Assembly (NCBI GenBank): GCA_023634235.1
Contig: JAMKCF010000001.1
Span: forward strand, 8,868,758-8,932,757
From: Pisaster brevispinus
Lineage: Eukaryota > Echinodermata > Asteroidea > Forcipulatida > Asteriidae
Reading direction: 5' to 3'
Length of the DNA stretch: 64,000 nt
Shown here: positions 10,322-20,544 of the stretch, one piece after another
Position numbering within the stretch: position 1 is the first letter of the stretch
Layout of the letters: each line of letters opens with the position of its first letter
Program-made: the position numbers and the translations under genes
The notes under the pieces: generated by a model
Databases searched by the model: none
What the model saw: only the letters and a program-made list of their open reading frames with translations
Told to the model about the DNA's origin: nothing

Positions 10322-11892
10322 ATGGGTTATGATTTACGTCATGCACAACAATCAGACCCTGATATTCAACAAGTCATGACCTGGGTCACTACTGGTGAAT
10401 GTCCCCCTCATACCAAATTACGTAACTATACACGTGCCGTTCGTCGTCTCTGTTTAGATTTCCACAAACTTGTCATGATTGACGGTATCTTACATCGGTG
10501 CTCCCGGCCGACCCTGGGTAAACCACACGTAAACTAAGTCATTATTCCACTTTCCTTACAGTACTCTGTCCTGTCCCTTCTCCATGGCGATCGACTCATC
10601 GGTCATTTTTGTTCCAATAAGACGTTTCAACGGTCTGTTACTGTGTGTTATTGGCCATACATACGCCGTGGCATTGACAAGCATTGCAGTACGTGTTCAG
10701 CTTGTGAATCTCGCCGCAACCCCATTCCTTGTCATAAAGCTCCTATGAAAACATCAACTTTTAGTCAACACTTTTCTCGTGTTTTCCAAACATCACAGAG
10801 CTCCCACCATCCTCAAAGAATAATCGCTACATTCTTGTGGTTATGGACCAATTCACTAAGTATGTCAATTTGTATCCCCTCCCTGACAAAACGGCGCAAT
10901 CCGTCGCAAAATGTATTTTTGACCACTGTCGCTTCATATAGAGTACCAGAAATCATCCATACCGATCAGGGACGCCAATTCGAAAGCTCTCTCGTTCAAG
11001 AGTTATGTGCCCTCCTTGGCATCAAAAAAGACGCGTACATCCCCATACCACCCCCAATCTGATGGTCAAGTTGAACATTTCAATCGCATTTTGAAGGACC
11101 AACTTCCAAAATATTTAGTAACGTCACCCACTGCTGAGTGGGATAACATTCTCCCTCAGGTCCAACTCGCATACAACTCTGCCATCCATTCATCAACTGG
11201 CTATTCCCCATTCTATTTAACTTCGGGCAGAGAGCCCAGATTCCCTGCACACGTTTTCATTGGATCCCCCTCCCCCACCTCTTTCTCATCATCCCATTCC
11301 TATGCCGATGCACTGAAAGCCAAACTTTCCTCTGCTTTCAGCCTAGCGGCTGACAATCAAGACCACTTCTCAAAAATCCAGCTATGATGCCCGTATGAAA
11401 TTCTCCCCCTTTCACCCTGGTGGCCTAGTTTGGCGCAATGACCCTGCCAAATCCCGAACCAAACTTGCCCCTTGGTTGAAAGGCCCGTTCAAGGTCCTGT
11501 CAGGCCTCCCCTCTAATGATGTCAGGCCAGTACTCTACTCCATTGTGATATTTATAACCCTAAATCCAAGCCCTATACAATCCACTACAATAGAATAAAA
11601 CCATACACATCTCCTGTCGACCCGGGTCGGGGATTGCCAGCAACACCCCCGCCCTCTAGTGCTTCCCTATATGCCCCTGGTGCACTTACTACTCCATCCC
11701 TCCCTCCTCCGTCACCGTCTGCCCCACCTGTCCCCTCTCCCCTTTCCCCTTCTGGGACCGATTCCCTACGCCCCTCTCCTCTTTATAAATTTCTCACGGA
11801 CCCCCTGCCCTCCCAGCCGCCCTGCCCCCTCTCCTGTCTGTCGCACACGCAGTGGCAGAATTGTCACCCTGCCCCATCGGTTCTCCTTCTAA
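10322..11892 (+). pseudogene. Gypsy A integrase, several frameshifts
   Basis: The integrase inserts the DNA copy into the host chromosome. Its pieces lie in at least three frames. A linker is at 10322-10537, and an HHCC zinc-binding piece at 10590-10725 (YWPYIRRGIDKHCSTCSACE). The DDE core follows: VVMDQFTKY near 10838, IIHTDQGRQFE near 10952-10985, and after a shift YHPQSDGQVEHFNRILKDQ at about 11043-11100. AYNSAIHSSTGYSPFYLT ends the core and KLAPWLKGPFKVL near 11460-11500 is the C-terminal barrel. A Pro/Ser-rich stretch (11640-11840) ends at CRTRSGRIVTLPHRFSF (stop 11892), a common Gypsy pol terminus. No chromodomain is visible. Confidence 0.82.
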
Positions 11893-12292
11893 TAGATTTT
11901 GCATTCTTGTTAAGTTACCATTAAATTTTCTCGTTGTTATTGCATAGTGTACACAGTTAACACCTTGTTTTTTTCGGGTGGTATATTCACCCGTCCCTTT
12001 TTATTGTTATTTGCTTATGGTAAAAAAATAATAACAAAATAAATAAATAATAATAATTTCTTTTTAATGTTTCTTTATTAATTTGCCTATGCTTAAATGC
12101 CTTGTATTGTACTCAATTAGTATGTATTTTACCGGTACACTTTTCTACTTGGCTGACGCACTTTTATTTATGTACATACATTCAAGTATTCCCCCGGTCA
12201 GCATTAGTTGGTATTGAGCCACTTTTTGGGTTATCCTTTTGTTGTTTAAACCACCTTCGACGCTCCACTTTTCTTAATATCAGTATTTTATG

Positions 12293-13330
12293 TTAAGAAT
12301 TGACACTGTCGTTTATTTTGCTGTAGATGATCTTTGTGGGCGTTGTCAGCGCATCAATATCTGTCCCAAGTATAACAGCCGGTGGAAGAGCGGCGACGGG
12401 ATTAGCTAGGCCAGGCAGGCATCCCTTATCATTGAAAAGGGAGGATAGTGTACAAATCCTATGGCGCATCATTACCAAGTCGTTGGATATACATCGAGCT
12501 GAAGTTCTGATAGTCGACGTTTTGGGGCACTTTTCTGGAGGTAGCCAGGCACCAGTAATGTCATCTAGCAGGTGTTTGCCGAGTCGGAACCCACACTCCA
12601 TAAGCCGCGGGGCAGGAGGCCTCCCATCCCTGTCTAGCTCAGTGAAAAACAAACTTTTAAGAGGTAAATTAACAAATGAGGAAAATCACAAGGCAGTGTT
12701 GCCACTCGAGCACCTATTTCTGTCCAGGCACGCAAAAGATCACAGTGAAACGTGGGGAGATGGGGGAAAATTTGGAGTCAATAGCGGTGTTAAAGAGTTC
12801 ACGATCGAACCCGAGTTTGCAGTTTTGACAGAAGTAATAACTGATAAAATCAAAGGAAGGGTGATGGAGAGGAAGTTCGAGTAAAGAACGCAATAAGTTA
12901 AAACGGAAAGTGAGCAAATGTGCCTGGAGACAAGTAAGTCCTAAGCCCCCTCTGTCTGGGTTTTGATACAAAACCGATTTTTTCAACCAGTGCTTTCCCC
13001 CGTCCAGCTTTCCTTGGAATTCGTTCAGGATATCTTGAGGAGGTGACAAGGTAGCTAGGGCGTGAAAGAGTTTGGAAGACACAATTTGATAGCTATCAGC
13101 ACCCGGCCTTTAAGGGACATCTTACAGGAAAACCGCTTCCAGCTCGAGATGCACTTTTCAAGTTTTTTCCGACTGTCAGAATTTAACCTCATGGACACAT
13201 GTGAATAGCAAGTTTTCCTCCTCAGTAGTTGTGAGTCTAGTAAAAGTTTACTGTGCCTCATGAATATTCTAGTAGCCAGCTCCCCAGTAGGTAAGTATTC
13301 AGTCTTTTGTTGTTATGTAAATGCCTTACC
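12293..13330 (-). pseudogene. ORF2 C-terminal region of the Tx1/L1-like element
   Basis: In minus orientation the segment from about 13261 reads KKLEKCISSWKRFSCKMSLK then GRVLIA, the usual 'W..R.LS..GR' motif after the RT thumb. After a shift near 13080 comes NEFQGKLDGGKHWLKKSVLY and PDRGGLGLTCLQAHLLTFRF, the GGLGL motif of L1/Tx1 elements. A third frame (12652-12293) holds the end. At least two frameshifts separate the three pieces. The long plus-strand frame across 12327-12884 is the antisense shadow of this. Confidence 0.78.
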
Positions 13331-14377
13331 TTATTTGGTCTGCAGTGGTAAGTTATGCCTCAGAAATTCCTTAGAGTAATATGTTCCGTTGGGGTATGAA
13401 GTTTTGAATAGGGGAATTTTTGAGGTATGTTGGGTAGATGGGTGCGGTCAGCGAGAGTGAGGTTATTCTAGTCGTGTTTAAGATAGAGTGGAGTCATTCT
13501 AGCTGAGTCTTGGATAGAGAGAGGATGTGATCGGAATATTAGATCCAGAGTCAGACTTTTTGCGCTCGGTGTTGGTCTTTGCTATGCTATTGTGCGGCCA
13601 TTGCTAAAATCAGAGCAGATTTTCAGGCTGCTGAATTTTAAGGCAAATTGGTTGGAGTGAGTCAACACTGCATGGGATCTGAACATCAAGAGAAACACTA
13701 TGATGGAAAACCGTAAGTTAATTTCTTAAACTATTTCATATTTCTGCATTTCCTAAAATGAGGCGCATGATGATATTCTAACCCAGGAGGAAGATTGGTT
13801 TTTAAATCAATGTGGTTTGGAAAATGCAAGACGTGGCTATTTGCAATGCTCATTACATTTATTCTAGAGACTTGCTCATTAATAGTTCTCCAGTGATTTG
13901 TACTGTGAAAATGCACAACAATTTGTAGATAAGAAATTTACAGGAATGTTCTGGAATAACTTTGAGCATTTAATTATTATTATTTTGTGACAAATTGTAT
14001 CACAAGATTGTGGCACATATAAAAGAAAAACATAACCATTACAAAATGGTAGATCCCAACCCCGTGATACTCCATGATATCCTACAGTGTAACCATTACA
14101 CACGTTTTAAAAGGGGTGTCAATCAACAGGGGTCGTCAATTTGGTCAGGAGGGGTGGTGGAAAAAAAAATTTCCCATTGCATGCACAAAATCCTATCTCT
14201 GTGTGGGCGTGGTGTGAGTGAGTCACCGCTTGGTGACAAGGCATGGTTGTTGTGTCTGATCCTTGCTCTATGGTTTACCGGTTCAATAGGCTTGAAGGTA
14301 TTCCTTGAGATGTAAGCAACACAATTAGCTAAAGAAATCATTGAGAAAAGGCATAACAAACCCTCTTAACCTATCAA
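13331..14377. other. non-coding segment interrupting ORF2
   Basis: This 1.05 kb replaces the part of ORF2 that should encode the catalytic YADD and thumb. I see no RT motif on either strand and no other gene. A TTATTATTATT tract lies near 13973-13985. It could be a later insertion with deletion of the original segment, or a rearrangement. I found no clear terminal repeats at either end. Confidence 0.5.
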
Positions 14378-15540
14378 TTACGCCGGCCAAACATCTGTGA
14401 CAGGAAACTGTAGCAATGTTAGGACCAAACAGGTGCCTCGTTGCCAGGTTAAACCGAATTCATTGAGTTTAAGGCGGAGCGTGTGAAAGAAAGGCTCAAT
14501 GGCAATCAAATAAAGACCTGAGAGCGGGCACCCTTGTCTGATTCCCTTCTGAAACGAGAGGGGAGAGGTGAGAGAACTGGCCATTTTGATTAGACTCTCA
14601 GCGTTTTGATACATGACCTTAGCGCTGGCCGAAGCCCATTGCCTTCAAGGTATTGAAAAGGTAATCGTGATCCACGTTGTCAAAGGCCTTTTTTTAATCT
14701 AAATTTAAAAGAGCCAGGGGAATATTTTTTGAATTGCAGTACAATAGATTGTCCCTGATGAGGTTAATGTTGTCATGGATAGAGCGCCCCGGCACCGAGT
14801 AACTTTGATCACGATGAACAACTTGGTCGATGACTATCTTCAGTCTGTTCGTCATGACTTTAGCATAAATCTTATAATCAATATTCAATAAAGACACCGG
14901 GCGCCAGTTCGCTATATCCAGGTCTCCTGAGAGCCCAAACTAATCGAGTCATTAAAGACGGACAGGATGTCGTTTTTGAGAGCCGGCCAGAAAAACTGGT
15001 AAAATTCAGACGTTAATCCGTCCAGACCAGGGGATTTGTTATAGCCAAGTTGCTTGACGGCGGAGTCAAGTTCCTCGAGTGTGAAAGGCCTTTCGCAGTC
15101 ATTTGCGTCGCAGGGATCGAGAGTGGGTATGTTTTGAAGTAGAAGCTCTCCAATGCCTTCCTCGGTATCGAAATGTCTATAGAGATTTTCGTAGAGTTTA
15201 TGGATATGAGAGTTTATTTCACTGGGATTGTCTGCGACAGTGCCAGAGGAGAGCCGAATTTGGGAAATATGTTTACTCATCGAAGCCGATTTGTCCATAC
15301 AGAAGAAAAAGCTGTACGATGCATCTACTTCATTATTGTAAATAAAACGTGCTCGGATGAGGGCACCCTGAGCTTCTTGTTCATAAAGTGAACGAAGTGC
15401 GTTTCGTTGTTCGCAAAGGACCTGCTGAGTGTCAGAAGACAATTTTGGCGAGGATTGAAGAATTTTGATATTATCGTTCAGATTTTTAAAAGTTTGCCGC
15501 TTAGTTTCAGCATTTTTAGCGCCAAACAGCTGGGAGAGGC
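14378..15540 (-). pseudogene. ORF2 reverse transcriptase of the Tx1/L1-like element
   Basis: Minus-strand order: RPFTLEELDSAVKQL and NKSPGLDGLTSEFYQFFW (about 15085-14985) are the N-terminal RT motif. A frameshift near 14910 leads to MSLLNIDYKIYAKVMTNRLK and the SYSVPGRSIHDNI motif, and NLD before a TAA at about 14697 with KKAFDNVDH after it is motif A. A further shift leads to SFQKGIRQGCPLSGLYLIAI (about 14545-14485), motif B. Coding resemblance ends at about 14378, before motif C. With motif C absent the enzyme cannot be functional. Confidence 0.82.
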
Positions 15541-15542
15541 TT

Positions 15543-16450
15543 TTAATGTGATATTTTGCCAAAGTCCCACCAGGTGCGAATATCATTGCAGTTAGGCTTT
15601 TGTTGCTTGAGAAAAAGGAAAATTGGGTCAGTGTATTCTTTATTTTCAAGGAGAGAATTGTTAAAATGCCAGTGCGAACTGCCTCTCCGCCTGGGGGGAG
15701 AGATTTTGAGATCGAGGCAGACGGCACTATGGTCAGAAATGGCGCAAGTATGCAGTTTGCATAGAGACACTGAAGGCAATAGAGCATCAGAAATTATGAA
15801 TTTATCTAGTCTGGATTTGGACAAAGAGCCTCTAGCAGGATTATTATGGAACCAGGTGAATTCGCAACTTGTGGGATTTTGCCTCCGCCAGACGTCACTG
15901 ACACTCAGCTGGTTAAAAGAATTTTCTAAAGCCTGGGCAACTTTATATCATTGCTCTTTAACATTACGAAAGCGATCAAGAATAGGGTTAGAAGTACAAT
16001 TAAAATCACCTCCAAGAACAAACCCGTCATTATGCTCGGTACAATGAGCAAGAAAAGAATCAATACAATCAAAAGCAAGACTGTCTGAGGAAAAAGGATG
16101 TTATAAATATGGTACAAGACGGAATCGATGTCTATTTTAAGATACAAAATGTGACTGTTGAAAATGGTACAAGACGTAATAATATTGAAATTACAGTTAT
16201 TTTTAATCAAAGTGGCTACACCAGTCCCACGCGAGTGACCCTGCGCGCAGTGGATGTGATAAGGTCAGTGTTCCCAACACGAGGAACTTTCGGTTAGACC
16301 ATAGGTTTCCTGCAGGAGAACGACGTCAGGATTATGAAGATTTACATCGACACAAGTCTTGACACTGAGATTTTTGAGTTCGCCTGAACACCCTGGGGCG
16401 TTCAGTCTAGCAAAGCGAAGAGCCATGAGAAATATAAGTTGACTGTTCAT
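15543..16450 (-). pseudogene. ORF2 apurinic-type endonuclease of the Tx1/L1-like element
   Basis: The APE-like endonuclease nicks target DNA to prime reverse transcription. From 16450 the minus strand reads ARLNAPGCSGELKNLSVKTC then NPDVVLLQETYGL, matching the N-terminal strand and the metal-binding QET motif. Later frames give LGGDFNC near 16010, TWFHNNPARGS and SRLDKFIISDALLP near 15830-15790, and ISDHSAVCLDL near 15745-15715, the catalytic SDH motif. At least two frameshifts break it. Confidence 0.8.
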
Positions 16451-16682
16451 TTTTTATGGGTGATGAGGGGTTCATCGGGATCCAGTCTTTTAATAATGAG
16501 TAGCCTCTGCTGCTGGTGTTTTCGAAGTAGGGGGCTGTTCCTCATGGGTTTGAGCTGTTGAACTAGCCCCGGGATATGCCTTTTTGCTTGATTTGACGGC
16601 CTTAAAGAATTCGACCATCTCAGTGTTGCTTAAGGGGGCCTTTGCGAACGTTTAAATTACAAATTTAATTGACTTTGGGGGT

Positions 16683-17075
16683 GGGGGATTGACTTTGGGA
16701 GGGCCGGGGTGAAGGGGAGGGCCGGGGTGAAGGGGAGGGCCGGGGTGAAGGGGAGGGCCGGGGTGAAGGGGAGGGCCGGGGTGAAGGGGAGGGCCGGGGT
16801 GAAGGGGAGGGCCGGGGTGAAGGGGAGGGCCGGGGTGAAGGGGAGGGCCGGGGTGAAGGGGAGGGCCGGGGTGAAGGGGAGGGCCGGGGTGAAGGGGAGG
16901 GCCGGGGTGAAGGGGAGGGGAGGGGTGAAGGGGAAGGGGGAGGGGAGGGGTGAAGGGGAAGGGGAAGGGTGGGGTGAAGGTGAAGGGGAAAGGGTGGGGT
17001 GAAGGTGAAGGGCGGGTTAGGGCGGGTTAGGGCGGGTTAGGGCGGGTTAGGGCGGGTTAGGGCGGGGTGGCGGGG
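16683..17075. repeat. GC-rich minisatellite: 18-bp and 10-bp units
   Basis: From about 16695 to 16915 an 18-bp unit GGGAGGGCCGGGGTGAAG is repeated about 12-13 times almost perfectly. It degenerates into GGGGAAGGGGGAGGGG-type units to about 17007, then into about six copies of the decamer GGGCGGGTTA (17008-17066). The array lies at the 3' end of ORF1 and before ORF2 on the minus strand. The ORF1 stop codon is the TAA within CCCTAACCCG. The G-runs make the plus strand a strong G-quadruplex candidate. The GGGTTAGGG register resembles telomeric repeats but the decamer period rules out a true telomere. Confidence 0.92.
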
Positions 17076-17856
17076 AGGGGCGGGGTGAGCTAGACAGGGG
17101 GATTTTTTCAGAGGTTTTGTTTGGTTTGGATTTTTTTGCAGGGTGTTGCGGGTCCAATTTGCCCCTGGAATGGTTGAAAACTGGGGCGGGGGATAAAGGG
17201 TTATCGCCTGAGTTGGGCTCGGTGTTAGATTGGGTGGGGCCTGTGTTCTTTTTACAGGCTTTACTGAGGTGACCTATTTCCCCGCAATTGAAGCATTTCG
17301 CCGATTCGGTCAAGTGGAAAACACGATAATTGACACCTTTGTTGGTTAGGTTGATAAGGTCAGGAATCGTGATGTTTGGGTCGATTTAAACAAAGCCCTG
17401 TCTTCTAAACACCACATGAGATAGTTTAGGTTCTTTTAAACCCAGGAAAATGGGTCGGATCGGAGATATTAATCTACAAATATCAGACATTTTGTCTGCA
17501 AGAACGGAGTTGGGGATTTCTGGGTATATGTTGGAAAATACGATCCGTGTGGCAGGTTTAACAAGGGGTGTTATTTCGATGTATTGATTTTCGTGGTGAA
17601 AGCCTTGTAAAACGGCTTCTTCTACATCGGCTCGGGATCTCATGTAAGCTACTCTGCGCCCATTGGAAATGCGTGAGGCCGAGACAATGTCGATATTGGG
17701 CATGCATTTGGCCAGAGATTTCAGGTAATTGTTTAGAGGAATTTCTCGATTTGTGTGGAAGGCAACTCCGTTTTTGCGTGTCATTGCAACAAAGGGGTCA
17801 GAGGGCACCCCATTGTTAGCTCTCGCCTGACTAGCCATAATGGCTAGCCATGGCAA
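17044..17856 (-). pseudogene. ORF1 (RNA-binding protein) of the Tx1/L1-like element
   Basis: Would coat element RNA. The frame opens near 17856 (ATG at about 17838) and contains SLAKCMPNIDIVSASRISNG and RIVFSNIYPEIPNSVLADKM, consistent with an RRM-like core. An in-frame TAA stop lies at 17386-17388. The same frame continues to a CCHC knuckle (CFNCGEIGHLSKAC, about 17295-17254) and a Pro/Ser-rich tail ending in SPRPSPPPRPNPP, created by the minisatellite. Apart from the single stop the frame is continuous, suggesting moderate age. Confidence 0.82.
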
Positions 17857-18184
17857 AAACCAACAACGAAGTGAAAAAATCCTACCCCAAAAACCCCCAA
17901 AAATTCAAAACAAGATAATTAAAACCGAGACTAGATCATTCTATAAAACAAAAGCACCACACTGGTATCAAATATATGGACAGAGAGGGCCCAAAACCCT
18001 TTGAATTAACGGCTAAAATCAGAGCTCGAGTGTGCAACACATACCCTGCTAGGAGACTCATTTTACAGAAATTTTATAAGTATTTAGACCTTTCAACCAT
18101 AGTAATTAAGTTTTTAATGCTAAATTTTTCGATTATCTACAATGTGGTGTAAAGTTTAACGCAATTTAACAAACTTTAGTTTTA
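17857..18184. other. 5' flank of the Tx1/L1-like element, no gene
   Basis: AT-rich, with AAAACCC-rich words near 17880-17900. It may contain the element's 5'UTR on the minus strand. No other feature seen. Confidence 0.45.
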
Positions 18185-18400
18185 GAGCGGTCCTCATAGA
18201 TCAATGTCTTGGAGGTAACTCCCTCCACATTCCTTAAATGTCACCACCCTCATTCCCAACTTCACATCTTCTTAACATCACAATCAGTCTTCATTCAAGC
18301 CCTAAACTTAAACGCCTGTTTCTTTTCTAATTCAAACTCACCTAATACAAACACTGGCACAGGGATTCCTCAACTGTTGTTACATTAGAATTTGCTGTCA
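18185..18400 (+). mobile_element. 5'UTR-like fragment of a non-LTR element
   Basis: GGTCCTCATAGATCAATG, ACATCTTCTTAACATCACAA and CTTTTCTAATTCAAACTCAC correspond to similar words on the minus strand of 36500-36725, upstream of an endonuclease fragment on that strand. The two stretches share order and spacing but are diverged. No coding region of the element follows here. Confidence 0.55.
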
Positions 18401-18673
18401 CACAATTACATGTCCTTAGTCAACCACAACAATTGGTGCTAGCATCAGGCATAGATTTCGCCGTGGTTTTTGTTGTTGATATGCCATCTTTGAGGCACAA
18501 CGACATAGTAATGGAAAAACTAAATGTAACAATCATCAAATTATGGCAAATGTTAACTATTCAGAGAGGATTTTTTGATGTGTGACATATACATGTACAG
18601 TTTTTATTAAAAGAAAGAAAAAAAAACATTCCAAAATTTGTTTTGTAAAGTTTTTGAATGACTTCATCTTACA

Positions 18674-18864
18674 GTGTGGATGGAACTAATGCCCAAGGGG
18701 TGTGCAAAATGTGCAATGACGCCTTGCCGAAAGACCCCTTGTGCAACGCAGTAATGAAATTAATAGTGGTGAAAGGGCAACCATGCCTCTGTTTGTTTCC
18801 CCTCAAAAATATAAGTGTCGGGGATGAGATAAGGTATGATTATGGCAACAAGAACGTGCCATAG
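18674..18864 (+). CDS. terminal exon of a SET-domain protein
   Basis: SET domains transfer methyl groups from S-adenosylmethionine to lysines. A pyrimidine-bearing acceptor (TCATCTTACAG, AG at 18672-18673) opens a frame to a TAG at 18862-18864. It encodes DGTNAQGVCKMCNDALPKDP, then NAVMKLIVVKGQPCLCLFPL and KNISVGDEIRYDYGNKNVP. The GDEIRYDYG end is the conserved catalytic C-terminal SET motif, with the ND..P..N element of KMT5A-like animal SET proteins before it. Upstream exons are not visible; a non-LTR fragment lies just before. It may be a real last exon of a gene extending left, or a stranded copy. Confidence 0.55.
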
Positions 18865-19815
18865 AGAACAAACATCAAAGTAAAATTAGCATTGACCATT
18901 GCAATGAGATTATGTGAAAATGTCAAATAAGTAGGTTGTTATGCTACAATAGTTTGGTGAATGACTTGTACACAGTATAATGTACATGGAGTGCCCTTTC
19001 CAGACCACTCTTATGGGGCAGGTGGGGGGGGGGGAACGAATGTTTTGTTTTTTGTACCTAGGACGGCGCGTCAGAGGAGCATATGCGTTGCAGTAAAATA
19101 CATGGCAAAATAATGGATTACACATGACATGTGTTTCACCAATCAATGACAATGATTTGCGTGTGTGGTATACAATAATGATACAGTATTGGATGGAAGA
19201 ATATATTGTCATAGGGAGTGCAATATATTTTTATCCCCCCCGAAAAGAAACCATCCAATATTAATCTTATTATTTATGTCGGACTGACAAATTGGCCGAA
19301 GCAACATTAATTTGTCTTAGATGACGTTTAGACCTGCACAAATGCTATTCAATGACGCTGTCTTACTCTAGTGTAGTCCTCATCGTCTGCTTTTCCCACT
19401 TCCACTTAAAACTTAGTCAAAACACTCGAAAACTGAGGCTTACAAACTTTTTCAAAATCCATTTCTAGATTTGTCTCTGTCATGTAGGCTCTCAAAATAA
19501 TTACTGCCTGTTGTTTTGTGGCCTTCAATGTACTTTCTGCATGTTTGTTCTTTAAAAACCAAAGCAAATCTCATGCCACTGGAAGCAGCCATTTTTGTTG
19601 ATTATTATAGGGTATGATCTGGTGATACCTGCTCAGGCATACCACTCTGATCGGGTGAAGAACTTCCTCTGGGAGTTTTTCACTCTTCCACTGTTGACTT
19701 GGCTCCATAGCACTCATTAGCATCACAAAATTATGAGAAAGTTTGTCAAGTTTTAGGGGAAATTACATTTTCCTTTGTGCCGGTAACTCCTCGAGTCGGG
19801 CTACGTCACGTAGCA
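18865..19815. other. intergenic stretch, no gene seen
   Basis: Contains a G-tract near 19021-19033 and AT-rich sequence. No motif, repeat or RNA gene is supported. Confidence 0.5.
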
Positions 19816-20499
19816 TTATATCTCAAGGGTCTTTCTCAGAATCCTAGCTGTTCCCAAAAGCGCCGCCTTCTGTAATAGATCTACCCTCACATTTGTCCCT
19901 ATTTCCTCTAGATGTTTCCCCAGTGCTTTCGGAATGGTGCCAAGTGATCCAACCACCACGGGGACTACTTTCACCTTCACCTGCCAAATCTTACAGAATT
20001 CTCTGGCCAGGTCTTGGTACTGGATCTTTTCTGTCTCCTTCGTGGCGACCCTTATATCACCCGGCACAGCTATGTCACTGATATGACATATCTTCTTCGT
20101 CTTATCTAAGACTCCAACATCCAGACGCCTATGTTCTTCAACATGATCAGTCTGGATGTTGAAGTCCCAGAGGATCTTGACCTGGTCGGTCTCTACAACT
20201 TTATCAGGAACATGATCGTATCATTTTGCAGTCACTTGGACACCATTCTTTTTACACAGATCCCAGTGAATTACCTTGGCCAACTTGTCATGTCTTCCTT
20301 TGTACTCCGTCTGGGCCATCATACTACATCCACTGACAATATGAAATACAGTCTTCTCCGCCCTGTTACACATCCTGCACATGGGAGAGACGTTTGCTTT
20401 CTCTATCACTGCCTTCATTACATTTGTCCTGAGAAACTGGTCTTCCGCCGCAGTAACCAAGCCCTCGGTTTCTATTTCACTTCTCCACTCTTTAGCCAA
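19816..20499 (-). pseudogene. non-LTR retrotransposon C-terminus with CCHC finger and restriction-like endonuclease
   Basis: Read on the minus strand, a zinc finger CRMCNRAEKTVFHIVSGC (about 20380-20325) is followed after a stop or shift near 20221 by KILWDFNIQTDHVEEHRRLD and VGVLDKTKKICHISDIAVPG (about 20180-20050). EKIQYQDLAREFCKIWQV and VVPVVVGSLGTIPKALGKHL come next. CCHC followed by D..D..(E)..YQDL is the layout of RLE-type elements, whose endonuclease cuts a target site. The usual PD of the first motif is LD here. The RT part upstream (expected above 20500) is absent, so this is a 5'-truncated insertion. Its plus-strand frame at 20131-20544 is an antisense shadow. Confidence 0.8.
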
Positions 20500-20544
20500 T
20501 TCCGGGACTTGCTGCTGGCCACTTCTTCTAACTCCGTAAGTTAA

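Larger units (their letters stand above)
5380..12000 (+). mobile_element. Gypsy (Ty3-type) LTR retrotransposon A, decayed
   Basis: The order leader, gag, protease, RT, RNase H, integrase and a TRSGR-containing tail is that of Metaviridae. A putative 5' LTR ends at GTGTTACA (5713) and is followed by a PBS-like TTTGGTAGCAGCAG. I could not find a matching 3' LTR after the integrase tail (11892), so the 3' side appears lost or diverged beyond recognition, and the given outer coordinates are approximate. The reading frames contain at least one nonsense stop in gag, one before the RT and several frameshifts in integrase. The first RT catalytic aspartate is replaced. The element is therefore an inactive relic. 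No env-like ORF is present. Confidence 0.85.
12293..17856 (-). mobile_element. Tx1/L1-like non-LTR retrotransposon, minus strand, decayed
   Basis: Read on the minus strand, ORF1 (17856 to about 17044) has a CCHC knuckle. A GC-rich minisatellite separates it from ORF2, which has an APE-type endonuclease near 16450-15640, an RT near 15100-14400 and an L1-like C-terminal region near 13330-12293. Between RT motif B and the C-terminal region about 1.0 kb (13330-14377) has no recognisable coding, and the catalytic YADD segment is missing. The 3' end abuts the remains of Gypsy A. Nonsense stops occur in ORF1 and in ORF2. Assignment to the Tx1/L1 group comes from ORF1-CCHC plus APE plus the GIRQGCPLS and GGLGL motifs. 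Confidence 0.85.

Noticed and set aside
12327..12884. 185-residue plus-strand ORF
   Set aside because: It is antisense to the L1-like ORF2 C-terminus, whose motifs (GGLGL) are on the minus strand.
16709..17002. Plus-strand open frame of repeated MKGRAGV units
   Set aside because: It is the translation of the 18-bp minisatellite, antisense to the retrotransposon, with no other support.
17008..17066. Telomere (TTAGGG)n
   Set aside because: The unit is the decamer GGGCGGGTTA, only six copies, internal to a retrotransposon and continuous with a minisatellite.
20131..20544. 137-residue plus-strand ORF
   Set aside because: Antisense of the CCHC finger and endonuclease region.
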